DNA of 14,183 nucleotides from the NCBI GenBank assembly GCA_036276235.1, contig DATBDZ010000006.1, positions 1 through 14,183 of the forward strand, read 5' to 3'. Source of the stretch: JANWHF01 sp036276235. GTDB taxonomy: Bacteria > Planctomycetota > Phycisphaerae > Tepidisphaerales > Tepidisphaeraceae. Below, in pieces: positions 5,964 through 12,495 of the stretch (position 1 is its first letter; each line of letters opens with the position of its first letter). Position numbers and translations under genes: made by a program. Under the pieces are notes generated by a model. It saw only the letters and a program-made list of their open reading frames with translations. It was not told where the DNA came from and ran no database searches.

Positions 5964-7988
5964 ATGCGACTTCCTGTTCGGCTTACGCCGCAGCATCCGG
6001 GGTTGAAGGTTTTGGTGGCTATTTTGATTGCGGCTGGCGCGACGGCGCTTGGCGTGGCGGCGCATCATCTTCCGGGACTTTCCGTTGCTCTGTCGGGGTT
6101 GGACAACACCCTTTACGACGCGTTCTACCATTTCCGCAAGCCGCAGGATCGGAGTGGCGGGCCGATCGTGATTTTGGCGGTTGATGAATCCACCAAAGCA
6201 AAGATGGCCACGCGCAATTACACCTGGCCATTTCAACGGAGCATCTGGGCGGCGGCGATCCCGTATCTGCAGGCGTGCGGCGCGAAGGCGATCGTCTTTG
6301 ATATCACGTTCAAGGATCCGGCGGGATTCGACATGGAGTTCGGCAAGGCGCTGGATGCAGCCACGGTGCCTGTCGTATTGGGCTCGATGTTCAAATCGGA
6401 TGGCAAGCCGGATTCCTTCGCGCCAAAGGTGCAAAAGCCACCGAATTTGGGCGCCGTTAATCTCCTGGACGACAAGGTGGAGCGAGAATATCAGCCGTAC
6501 ATCTATGGCGCCCCGAGCCTGGCCGTGCAAGCTGCACGAGCTGCCGGGGCGACCATTCCCTCGTGGGCGAACGCACCATTCCGCATGCACTTCTACGGGC
6601 CGTACGTTCTGAAGGACGGACATACGACCACTTACAACTATGTTCCGGCATTTCGGGTGTTTCTCAATTCATTTGACTCCTCCCACAAGCAGCTCGCGGC
6701 AGATTCGGAACTCGTTCGCGGCAAGATTGTGATCTTCGGCGTCACGGCGCAGGGATTGTTTGACCTCAAATCTTCGCCGGTTTCCGGCATCTATCCCGGC
6801 GTTGAGGTGCAGGCGACCGCGATCGATAATCTGATGAATGGCCAGCGCGTGCTCGAGAGCGGACCGTGGCCAAGTGCTCTGGTGACATTTGTTGCGGCGC
6901 TTCTGGCGGCGCTTGGGATTGAATTTCCGCGGCGCGTGTCCGTCAAGGTGCTGGATGCGCTGCTGGCCGCCGCCGCGCTGACGGGGTTTGCCGTGCTTTG
7001 GTTCCTCGGCGGCCAGATTCATTGGCTGCCGATGGCGTCTCCACTGCTCACGCTCCTGATCGCGGTCGTCGCGGCATTCGCTTACAGCTATTTCAGCGAA
7101 GATCGGCAGCGTCGGGTCGTGCTTAAGGCGCTGGGGCAATATGTGTCGCCGCATGTTGCCGCCGAGATTCAGCGTAATCCCCAGAGCCTCAAGCTCGGCG
7201 GGCAGCGGCGCGAGATGACTGTCATGTTCACCGACATCCAGGGCTTCACCGATCTGAGCGAATCGATGGATTCGCAAAAACTCAGCGAGATGCTGAACTT
7301 TTATCTGGGCGAGATGTCGGATCTGATCCTCAAATGCGACGGCACGCTCGATAAATATATCGGCGACGCGATCATGAGCTTCTGGAACGCGCCGATCGTG
7401 CAGCCGAATCATGCGGCTCTCGCCTGCCGCGCGGCGCTGGCGATGCGCGATCGCGAGGCGGAGATTCAGGATGATCTGCAGAAGCTGGGCGCGCCGGGAT
7501 TGCTGACTCGCATCGGCATCAACACCGGCCCGATGGTGTTCGGCAACATGGGCGCGCCGCAGAAATTCAATTACTCGGTGCTTGGAGACGCCGTCAATCT
7601 CGGCAGCCGACTTGAGGGGGCGAATAAGATTTATTCGTCGCGCATTCTGGTCGCGGAAACAACCGTCGCATTGACGCGAGAGAAATTCGTTTTCCGCGAG
7701 CTCGATCTGCTGCGCGTGAAAGGCAAGCTGAAGCCACTGGCGGTTTTCGAGCTGCTGGCCGAAGGCGCAGCCGACGAGGCGATGCGCGATCGCGTCGGGA
7801 AATTCGAAAGCGCGCTGGCGGCATATCGCCGGCAAAACTGGGAAGAAGCCCAAAGGATTCTGTCGGCGTTGCACGAGCAATTTCCTCAGGACGGCCCGGT
7901 CGCATCGCTGCTGAAACGAATCGCCAAGCTACAGCACGATCCGCCGCCGGCGGATTGGGATGGAGTTTACATCGCGAAGGACAAGTAG
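5964..7988 (+). CDS. CHASE2-domain class III adenylate/guanylate cyclase
   Basis: This 674-residue membrane receptor cyclase makes cAMP (or cGMP) from the nucleoside triphosphate. It has an N-terminal membrane segment (about 14-34) and an extracytoplasmic CHASE2 sensor (about 40-295, with VILAVDESTKAK and GAKAIVFDITFKDP). Three membrane helices follow (about 303-319, 328-348 and 355-375), then a linker and the cyclase domain (about 415-600). Catalytic residues are present: metal-binding Asp424 (FTDIQGF) and Asp468 (DKYIGDA), Lys464 at the base-selecting position, and Asn545 and Arg549 in GDAVNLGSRLE. Ser538 stands where many bacterial relatives have Thr, so ATP is the likelier substrate but this is not certain. 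The C-terminal tail (about 605-650) resembles a single TPR-like helical pair. There is no Shine-Dalgarno sequence before the ATG. It leads a three-gene set with the SH3 and M48 genes. Confidence 0.95.
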   Translation: MRLPVRLTPQHPGLKVLVAILIAAGATALGVAAHHLPGLSVALSGLDNTLYDAFYHFRKPQDRSGGPIVILAVDESTKAKMATRNYTWPFQRSIWAAAIPYLQACGAKAIVFDITFKDPAGFDMEFGKALDAATVPVVLGSMFKSDGKPDSFAPKVQKPPNLGAVNLLDDKVEREYQPYIYGAPSLAVQAARAAGATIPSWANAPFRMHFYGPYVLKDGHTTTYNYVPAFRVFLNSFDSSHKQLAADSELVRGKIVIFGVTAQGLFDLKSSPVSGIYPGVEVQATAIDNLMNGQRVLESGPWPSALVTFVAALLAALGIEFPRRVSVKVLDALLAAAALTGFAVLWFLGGQIHWLPMASPLLTLLIAVVAAFAYSYFSEDRQRRVVLKALGQYVSPHVAAEIQRNPQSLKLGGQRREMTVMFTDIQGFTDLSESMDSQKLSEMLNFYLGEMSDLILKCDGTLDKYIGDAIMSFWNAPIVQPNHAALACRAALAMRDREAEIQDDLQKLGAPGLLTRIGINTGPMVFGNMGAPQKFNYSVLGDAVNLGSRLEGANKIYSSRILVAETTVALTREKFVFRELDLLRVKGKLKPLAVFELLAEGAADEAMRDRVGKFESALAAYRRQNWEEAQRILSALHEQFPQDGPVASLLKRIAKLQHDPPPADWDGVYIAKDK

Positions 7989-8057
7989 CGCCTGTCTCGT
8001 ACTGCCTGTCTCGATTGAAACGTGCAGGCCAAGACAGTACCCTCACGCTATCAAGTC

Positions 8058-8063
8058 AAGGAG
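8058..8063 (+). promoter_or_regulatory. Ribosome binding site that fixes the SH3 gene start
   Basis: AAGGAG at 8058-8063 lies seven bases before the ATG at 8071. The reading frame is open back to 7960, but only the ATG at 8071 has this signal and is followed directly by a signal peptide. Confidence 0.85.
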
Positions 8064-8070
8064 TTTTGCG

Positions 8071-8568
8071 ATGAAAGAGCCTTCGGTGCGAAACAGAAAA
8101 AGATTGCGCCGCGGCGTGATGGCCGCCGTTCTCGCGACGCTGGCGATCACCGCATCGGCCGACCAGGTGACGATTCACAAGGCGCTGGACGTTTTGGCGG
8201 ATAAGAACCCGTTTGCCGATTCGGTCGAATCCGTGCCGAGCGAGACATCGCTGGAAAGGCTGGGCACCGAAGGAAGCTGGGTGAAGGTCAAGACTCCCAG
8301 CGGCAAGATCGGCTACGTCACCAGCGACGACATCCAATCGCCGCTGAATCTGACAGGTGTCGCCGCCAACAACTCGGCCGATCTGGCGGCGGCGAGCAAC
8401 GCTGGCCGCGGCCTCAACGATGACTCACGCGATTTTGCCAAACAGAAGAATCTGACGCTCAACGGCCTCAATGCGATGGTCAACACCGGCAAGGCGGTCT
8501 CGCGGCAAGATGTTCGCGAGTTCGGCAAGGCTGGGAATGTCGGCCCAGCAAAATATCGCAACAAGTGA
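8071..8568 (+). CDS. Exported bacterial SH3-domain protein
   Basis: The product is 165 residues. A basic N-terminus and a hydrophobic segment (VMAAVLATLAITASA) end in an Ala-x-Ala site, giving likely cleavage after residue 30. Residues about 33-88 form a bacterial SH3 domain. The typical pattern is seen in PFADSVESVPSETSLERLG, then EGSWVKVKTPSGKIGYVTSDDI, with the WVKV strand and the GYV ending. Such domains usually bind peptidoglycan or a partner protein in the periplasm. The C-terminal 75 residues are Ala/Asn-rich and end in AGNVGPAKYRNK. I believe this type of ending also occurs in other SH3 proteins encoded beside M48 proteases, but I could not check that. It begins 82 bases after the cyclase stop codon and ends 45 bases before the M48 gene, so co-transcription is likely. 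The short gap before it contains a weak foldback (GTACTG/CAGTAC, 7999-8040). Confidence 0.88.
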   Translation: MKEPSVRNRKRLRRGVMAAVLATLAITASADQVTIHKALDVLADKNPFADSVESVPSETSLERLGTEGSWVKVKTPSGKIGYVTSDDIQSPLNLTGVAANNSADLAAASNAGRGLNDDSRDFAKQKNLTLNGLNAMVNTGKAVSRQDVREFGKAGNVGPAKYRNK

Positions 8569-8613
8569 TGAGCAATCAGAAGTCAGCGATGGATCAAGCG
8601 AGGTCAAAATCAA

Positions 8614-9468
8614 ATGAAAGCTTTTCTTAGAAACAGGAAGTCGATCATCGCCGCCGGCGCGATCATCTCGGCGGCCGCGGTTGCATTACTGCTACCGTTC
8701 AACATGGGCGGCTGCGGAGTCGGCGGGATCGACGTCGGAAACGCGGTGGGCGGAATCACGACATTGGGCAAGAGCGCGTCGATTACCGAAAAGGATGAGC
8801 CTTCGCTCGGCGAAACGGTCGCGATCCAAGTCACCAATCGTTATCCGGTCTATCCCGATGCGAACCTCAACCGTTATGTGACGCTCGTCGGCAGAACCGT
8901 CGCCGCCAGCTCCTCGATGCCGGGCATCGACTACTACTTTGCCGTGCTCGATACGCCGGAGGCGAATGCCTATTCGGGGCCGCACGGATTTGTCATGATC
9001 ACGCGCGGTGCCGTCGCAAAAATGAAAGATGAGTCGGAACTGGCCGGTGTGCTCGGCCATGAGATCGGCCATATCTGCAAGCATCATGGCCTGGATGCGG
9101 TTCACTCAGCGATGACCAAGCAAGGCCTGGTGCAGCTCGCCGGGACGTCGGCAAAGTTCAGCGCGTTCAGTCAGGGTGCAGGCGCATTGGGCGATACCAT
9201 CCTGAACACCGGCTTCTCGCAGCCACAGGAGATGGAAGCCGACGCGGAGGGCGTGAAATTCATGGCGGCGGCGGGTTACGATCCCAATGGCTACCTTCAC
9301 CTGTTGCAGCGTTTCGCCGCCGAGCAGGGACGAGGCGTCAAATTGTTTGCCACTCACCCCGGTATGAACGATCGGGTCAAAAAGATCCAGGATCAAATCA
9401 CGAAAATGAAAAGTACCGGCGGCGCCACAAACGCCGACCGCTTCGCGGCAAATGTCACTTTGAAATAG
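8614..9468 (+). CDS. M48-family zinc metallopeptidase, possible lipoprotein
   Basis: The product is 284 residues. It has a basic N-terminus, a hydrophobic segment (about 10-29) and NMGGC, with Cys34 as a possible lipid-attachment cysteine. This suggests a lipoprotein anchored facing the periplasm; the lipobox (Met-Gly-Gly-Cys) is acceptable but not ideal. The catalytic motif HEIGH at 149-153 supplies two zinc-binding His residues and the catalytic Glu. Glu206 in QEMEAD is the expected third ligand, and ATHPGMNDR near residue 247 matches the conserved His-Pro region of the family. Length and layout resemble the BepA/LoiP/YcaL group of periplasmic M48 proteases, which handle outer-membrane protein quality control. 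Whether this protein does the same is inferred. A GAGG sequence at 8600-8603 lies ten bases before the ATG. It forms a pair with the SH3 gene immediately upstream. Confidence 0.94.
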   Translation: MKAFLRNRKSIIAAGAIISAAAVALLLPFNMGGCGVGGIDVGNAVGGITTLGKSASITEKDEPSLGETVAIQVTNRYPVYPDANLNRYVTLVGRTVAASSSMPGIDYYFAVLDTPEANAYSGPHGFVMITRGAVAKMKDESELAGVLGHEIGHICKHHGLDAVHSAMTKQGLVQLAGTSAKFSAFSQGAGALGDTILNTGFSQPQEMEADAEGVKFMAAAGYDPNGYLHLLQRFAAEQGRGVKLFATHPGMNDRVKKIQDQITKMKSTGGATNADRFAANVTLK

Positions 9469-9508
9469 CGTGGAAGTCGAACCAGCGCGGCACTCGACCC
9501 CCTCCTTC

Positions 9509-9537
9509 CCTTCGTGCCTCCGTGCCTTCGTGCCTTC
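9509..9537 (+). repeat. Single half-copy of the CCTTCGTGCC repeat
   Basis: CCTTCGTGCC/CCTCCGTGCC units fill much of the 73-base gap between the stop codons of the M48 gene and rho, which converge here. Positions 9517-9536 repeat 5881-5900 exactly. There is no matching inverted arm at this locus and no terminator hairpin is visible. Confidence 0.8.
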
Positions 9538-9541
9538 TTCC

Positions 9542-10636
9542 TCACGTCTTCATCGTATTAAACAACTGCTGATTCGTCGCATGGCGGGTCAAGCCTTCGC
9601 TGAGGGTTTTGATCGCCTGCGCGGGGGGCATGTTCATCAGATGCCGGCGGATATTTCGGGCGGCTTTCAGCGATTGCTCATCCAGCAGCTTTTCTTCCTT
9701 GCGGGTGCCGGACTCGGCGATGTTCAGGGCGGGCCAGATGCGCTGGTTGGCGAGATTGCGGTCGAGCGTCAGCTCCATGTTGCCGGTGCCTTTGAATTCT
9801 TCAAAGATCACCTGATCCATGCGACTGCCGGTGTCGATGAGGCAAGTCGCCAGGATCGTCAGGCTGCCGCCGTTCTCGATTTTTCTGGCCGCGCCGAAGA
9901 GGCGTTTGGGGATTTCGAGCGCGCGGTTATCGAGGCCGCCGGACATGGTTCGGCCGCCGCCGGGGCCGCCGCTGTTAAAAGCGCGGCCGAGGCGTGTGAG
10001 TGAGTCGAGCAAGACGACGACATTCGCGCCAAATTCCACCTGCCGCTTGCATCGCTCGATGACCAGTTGCGCCAGATCCAGATGCTTGTCGATCGTATTG
10101 TCGTTGGACGAAGCGTAGACCGTGCCGGGCACGTTGCGCTTCATGTCGGTCACTTCCTCGGGACGCTCATCAACCAGCAGGAGGATGAGCTGCGCGGCGG
10201 GATAGTTGGCATGAATGCCGCGCGCGATGTTTTGCAGGAGGATGGTCTTCCCGGTACGTGGCGGAGCGACGATCAACCCGCGCTGGCCAAAGCCGACGGG
10301 GGCAAGGATGTCGATGATGCGCGTGGTCAGCTCGGCGGGATTGTGCTCGAGCTTGAGCATCGGCTCGGGATCGAGCGCGGTGCCATCATAGAGCGCCGTT
10401 TTTTCCGAGTAATCATCCGGGGGGAGATTTTCGATGGCATCGATGCGGCCAAGCGTCCTGCCGCGCGGGGAGCCGCGCAAGAGCAGCCCTGGCCGCAATC
10501 GCAGCTCGCGAATGAGCTGGCGGGGCACGAGCAGATTGCCGCGGACGGGGCGCAGCGGATGCGCCGGGTCGCGCAGTTGCCCGTCCTGCCGCTCGTCGAT
10601 GATTTGAAGAATCCCTTCTACTTGTCCGTCATTCAT
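9542..10636 (-). CDS. rho: Transcription termination factor Rho (N-terminally short form)
   Basis: Rho is the hexameric RNA-dependent ATPase that ends transcription of untranslated RNA. The 364-residue protein has the RNA-binding OB-fold region (about 5-100) in a divergent form, and then a well-conserved ATPase. The Walker A motif is APPRTGKT (about 124-131), followed by DERPEEV (156-162), Walker B VVVLLDS (206-212), the ALIDTGS-type loop as CLIDTGSRMD (about 265-274), and EEFKGTGNMEL. It lacks the N-terminal helix bundle present in E. coli Rho. This is not an annotation artefact: the frame upstream of the ATG reaches a TGA at 10676-10678 with no start codon between. The divergent segment RDPAHPLRPVRGNLLVPRQL replaces part of the usual OB fold. 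It converges with the M48 gene and diverges from the YqeY-like gene. No Shine-Dalgarno sequence precedes the ATG. Confidence 0.96.
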   Translation of the reverse strand: MNDGQVEGILQIIDERQDGQLRDPAHPLRPVRGNLLVPRQLIRELRLRPGLLLRGSPRGRTLGRIDAIENLPPDDYSEKTALYDGTALDPEPMLKLEHNPAELTTRIIDILAPVGFGQRGLIVAPPRTGKTILLQNIARGIHANYPAAQLILLLVDERPEEVTDMKRNVPGTVYASSNDNTIDKHLDLAQLVIERCKRQVEFGANVVVLLDSLTRLGRAFNSGGPGGGRTMSGGLDNRALEIPKRLFGAARKIENGGSLTILATCLIDTGSRMDQVIFEEFKGTGNMELTLDRNLANQRIWPALNIAESGTRKEEKLLDEQSLKAARNIRRHLMNMPPAQAIKTLSEGLTRHATNQQLFNTMKT

Positions 10637-10855
10637 GGGCGCGGTTTGGATGGAGATACGAGCCGCAAGGCAGACTCAGGGTGCTCTGCCAGCGCGGCAC
10701 TTGTCCGAGCTCAACTCAAGGTGGTTCCCTAAAATCAGGGCCAGCCCGGTACGGCTAAAGCTTCCAATAGGTGTACCAATCGATATTCTTAGAAGCTCAG
10801 TCCCTCGACCTCAGGAGGACAGGGAAGATAGCAGAACTATTGCAGGAGTCAAAAA

Positions 10856-11284
10856 ATGGACATGCTCCCCCGTTTGCAGGAAGACATGAAGACCGCCCTC
10901 AAGGCCGGCGACAAGAACCGCCTGGCGGTCATTCGCATGCTTTTGAGCGATGTAAAGAACATCGATCTGGCCCCCAAGCCGATCACTGCGGAAGAGGCCG
11001 TTGCCGCCTACGGCAAGAAGCTCCGCAAGAGCCAGGAGGAGTACCAGCGGCTTGGAAAGCCCGAGGAAGTCGAAAAACTGAAATACGAGATCGGCATCGT
11101 CGACGGGTACCTTCCCAAGAAAGCCTCCCCAGAAGAGACCGAAAAACTGGTGGATGCATTTCTCGCTTCAAACAGCTTCACCGCCAAGCAAATGGGCCAG
11201 GCGATGGGCACATTCATGAAGGCGCACGGTACGCAAGTGGATGCTGGAACGGTGAATGGGATTTTGAAGAGGAAGTTGCAATAG
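10856..11284 (+). CDS. yqeY: GatB/YqeY-domain protein
   Basis: The 142-residue protein is a single GatB/YqeY domain, alpha-helical throughout. Diagnostic parts are LQEDMKTALKAGDKNRLAVI at the N-terminus, the KLRKSQEEYQRLGK helix, YEIGIVDGYLPKKASPEE in the middle and the small C-terminal tail domain (KQMGQAMGTFMKAHGTQVDA, ending NGILKRKL). The tail resembles the tRNA-contacting end of the GatB subunit of Asp/Glu-tRNA amidotransferase. The function of stand-alone YqeY proteins is unclear; a tRNA-linked role is assumed from the fold. AGGAG at 10844-10848 lies seven bases before the ATG. The 219 bases back to rho hold no recognisable gene. It is followed after 11 bases by a strong inverted repeat that may end its transcript. 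Confidence 0.93.
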   Translation: MDMLPRLQEDMKTALKAGDKNRLAVIRMLLSDVKNIDLAPKPITAEEAVAAYGKKLRKSQEEYQRLGKPEEVEKLKYEIGIVDGYLPKKASPEETEKLVDAFLASNSFTAKQMGQAMGTFMKAHGTQVDAGTVNGILKRKLQ

Positions 11285-11295
11285 CGCAACCCACT

Positions 11296-11374
11296 CCGGT
11301 GCTTCCGCACTCGGCTAACATGAAGGAAGGGACAAACTCCTTTCCTTCCTGATAGCCGAGTGCGGAAGCACCGG
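11296..11374. repeat. Perfect 22-bp inverted repeat with an inner 7-bp stem
   Basis: Bases 11296-11317 and 11353-11374 are exact reverse complements. Inside them AGGAAGG (11324-11330) pairs with CCTTCCT (11344-11350). The outer arm carries CGGTGCTTCCGCACTCGGCT. A related sequence with three differences over 21 bases is the half-copy at 11478-11498. The hairpin starts 11 bases after the YqeY-like stop codon. It could protect or end that transcript, but no T-run follows. Confidence 0.93.
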
Positions 11375-11390
11375 ATGTCCGCGCAGTTTT

Positions 11391-11473
11391 CGTAGGGTGT
11401 GCTTCAGCACACGCGGTTCGAGCGCCGATCGGTTTCCGCGTGCGCTAAAGCGCGCGATAATGCGCACCCTACG
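11391..11473. repeat. Inverted repeat with CGTAGGGTG ends and a small hairpin in each arm
   Basis: The ends 11391-11402 and 11462-11473 pair over 12 bases with one G-T wobble. Inside them CACACGCGG (11408-11416) pairs with CCGCGTGCG (11436-11444), with one mismatch. Each arm can also fold alone: GTGTGC-TTCA-GCACAC (11397-11412) on the left and GTGCGC-TAAA-GCGCGC (11440-11455) on the right. The CGTAGGGTG end is shared with the 26-bp palindrome at 2497-2557. Confidence 0.88.
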
Positions 11474-11477
11474 ATCC

Positions 11478-11498
11478 AGCCGGGTACTGAAGCACCGG
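11478..11498. repeat. Half-copy of the 11296-11374 repeat arm
   Basis: AGCCGGGTACTGAAGCACCG (plus one more G) matches the right arm at 11354-11374 at 18 of 21 positions. No inverted partner is close by. It lies just upstream of the peroxiredoxin ribosome binding site, so with the two elements before it the 242-base gap 11285-11526 is almost entirely repeat. Confidence 0.75.
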
Positions 11499-11513
11499 GC
11501 GATAGCGCAATCC

Positions 11514-11519
11514 GAGGAG
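11514..11519 (+). promoter_or_regulatory. Ribosome binding site that supports a TTG start
   Basis: GAGGAG at 11514-11519 lies seven bases before the TTG at 11527. The peroxiredoxin frame has no ATG before its catalytic cysteine, so this strong signal decides the start. Confidence 0.85.
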
Positions 11520-11526
11520 CACAATT

Positions 11527-12027
11527 TTGCCCGCGAAACACGCATACCCACCCGTTGGTACACCGGCCCCTGATTTCAGTCTTCCCTCCAGTGATGATCG
11601 AACGATCAACCTGAAGGAACTGTGCGCAAAACAGCGTGTTGTCCTCTACTTCTATCCAAAGGCCAACACGCCCGGCTGCACCAAACAAGCCTGCGGGTTT
11701 CGCGATGCGCGCGATCAATATGAAAACGCCGGGGTCGCGGTCATTGGTGTCAGCCCTGACCCCGTTCTTCGAGTGAAAAAATTCGTCAAAAAGTTCCGGC
11801 TCAACTTCCCCTTGCTTGCCGATGCCGATCACGCCGTATGCAAGCTCTACGGCGTTTGGCAACGAAAAAGCATGTTCGGCCTCAAATTCTGGGGCGCGGC
11901 CAGAGTGACCTTCATCATCGCCCCCGGCGGGCGAATCGAGCACATCTTTGAACGCGTCAAGGCCGAGGGGCATGAAAAAATTGTTCTGGATTGGTTAATC
12001 GCCAACAAATCCCCGGTTCGGACTTGA
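11527..12027 (+). CDS. bcp: Thioredoxin-dependent peroxiredoxin, PrxQ/Bcp family
   Basis: The enzyme reduces hydrogen peroxide and organic hydroperoxides in the cytoplasm, using thioredoxin as donor. The 166-residue length is normal. The N-terminal GTPAPDFSLPSSDD strand and VVLYFYPKANTPGCTKQACGF carry the family signature. Cys51 (TPGCT) is the peroxidatic residue and Cys56 the resolving residue in the C-x4-C spacing of atypical two-cysteine PrxQ. The later motif GVSPDPVLRVKKFVKKFRLNF and the C-terminal GARVTFIIAPGGRIEHIF complete the thioredoxin-like fold. Translation starts at a TTG backed by GAGGAG; the first ATG lies far inside the gene. The position between repeats suggests its own promoter, but none is clear. 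A small further Cys (Cys33) is present in ELCAKQ and is not part of the usual mechanism. Confidence 0.95.
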   Translation: MPAKHAYPPVGTPAPDFSLPSSDDRTINLKELCAKQRVVLYFYPKANTPGCTKQACGFRDARDQYENAGVAVIGVSPDPVLRVKKFVKKFRLNFPLLADADHAVCKLYGVWQRKSMFGLKFWGAARVTFIIAPGGRIEHIFERVKAEGHEKIVLDWLIANKSPVRT

Positions 12028-12051
12028 TCCGGCGGCAGCGTCCAATAAACT
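12024..12051 (+). promoter_or_regulatory. Possible sigma-70-like promoter for the DUF2934 gene
   Basis: TTGATC (12024-12029) and TAAACT (12046-12051) are 16 bases apart. Each matches the consensus at four of six positions. It overlaps the peroxiredoxin stop codon and would give a leader of about 110 bases. The match is weak and the sigma factor use of this organism is unknown. Confidence 0.25.
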
Positions 12052-12092
12052 AGCGAAATATTGGGTGGCTGGCCGATATAACCGCCAGCGAT

Positions 12093-12129
12093 GGCCGCGC
12101 CGAATGGGTGGACTCTAAACGGCGCGGCC
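12093..12129 (+). promoter_or_regulatory. Leader hairpin before the DUF2934 gene
   Basis: GGCCGCGCCG (12093-12102) and CGGCGCGGCC (12120-12129) form a perfect 10-bp GC stem with a 17-base loop. Smaller pairings flank it: CTGGC/GCCAG upstream, and GGCAA (12130-12134) with TTGCC (12149-12153) downstream. A run of six T ends at 12150. The stem ends 26 bases before the strong ribosome binding site. A regulatory role is possible; no known riboswitch class is recognised. Confidence 0.55.
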
Positions 12130-12169
12130 GGCAACCGCATCCAGTTTTTTGCCGTAAAGGAGTACAACC

Positions 12170-12412
12170 ATGGCAGCAAAGAAGTCCTCAGCGTCCAAAG
12201 TTCCCGCAGTTTCCAAAGTCGTTGCATCGACTCCCGTTCGCAACTCGGCGGTTCCGCCCAAAAGCGTAGCCGCCCCCGCGAGCAGGAAGATGTCCGCGCC
12301 GACCTTCGAGGAGATCTCGCTTCGCGCGTATTACATCTCCCGTTCGGGCACGGGCGGCAGCGAAGATGAAAACTGGCTCCGCGCCGAGCGCGAGCTGCGC
12401 ACCGGCGTGTGA
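12170..12412 (+). CDS. Small DUF2934 protein with basic N-terminal tail
   Basis: The product is 80 residues. The first 43 are rich in Lys, Ala, Ser, Pro and Val (MAAKKSSASKVPAVSKVVAS), resembling the flexible basic tails of small nucleic-acid-associated proteins. The rest, PTFEEISLRAYYISRSGTGG followed by SEDENWLRAEREL, matches the DUF2934 pattern: an Arg-Ala-Tyr helix, a Gly-rich turn and the ending W-L-x-A-E-x-E-L. The function of the family is unknown. Translation is well supported: AAAGGAG at 12156-12162 is seven bases before the ATG, the best ribosome binding site in the window. It is followed by a strong intrinsic terminator, so it is probably a single-gene transcript made at a good level. 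An overlapping frame starting at 12091 is less likely. Confidence 0.85.
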   Translation: MAAKKSSASKVPAVSKVVASTPVRNSAVPPKSVAAPASRKMSAPTFEEISLRAYYISRSGTGGSEDENWLRAERELRTGV

Positions 12413-12447
12413 TCGGATATGTGCAGGGATACCGAACCTTGAACGCA

Positions 12448-12483
12448 GCGGGCGGGACCAATGAGTCCCGCCCGCCGCTTTTT
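12448..12483 (+). terminator. Intrinsic (Rho-independent) terminator after the DUF2934 gene
   Basis: GCGGGCGGGAC (12448-12458) pairs perfectly with GTCCCGCCCGC (12465-12475) around the loop CAATGA. A run of five T (12479-12483) follows after three bases. It lies 36 bases downstream of the DUF2934 stop codon. It is the only textbook intrinsic terminator I see in the window. Confidence 0.88.
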
Positions 12484-12495
12484 GGCCCGCGGAGT

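Noticed and set aside
6669..7880. Open frame of 403 codons on the minus strand
   Set aside because: It is antisense to the CHASE2 cyclase gene, whose motifs are unambiguous. The frame is rich in Arg, His and Gln, as expected of a shadow.
10067..10732. Open frame of 221 codons on the plus strand
   Set aside because: It is antisense to the rho gene and encodes no recognisable protein.
10813..10818. AGGAGG, a perfect ribosome binding site sequence
   Set aside because: No start codon lies at a usable distance downstream. The YqeY-like gene uses its own AGGAG at 10844-10848.
12091..12369. Open frame starting 79 bases before the DUF2934 start, in another frame
   Set aside because: It has no ribosome binding site and reads out of frame through the DUF2934 gene, which has both a strong ribosome binding site and a family match. 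Its start lies at the leader hairpin.
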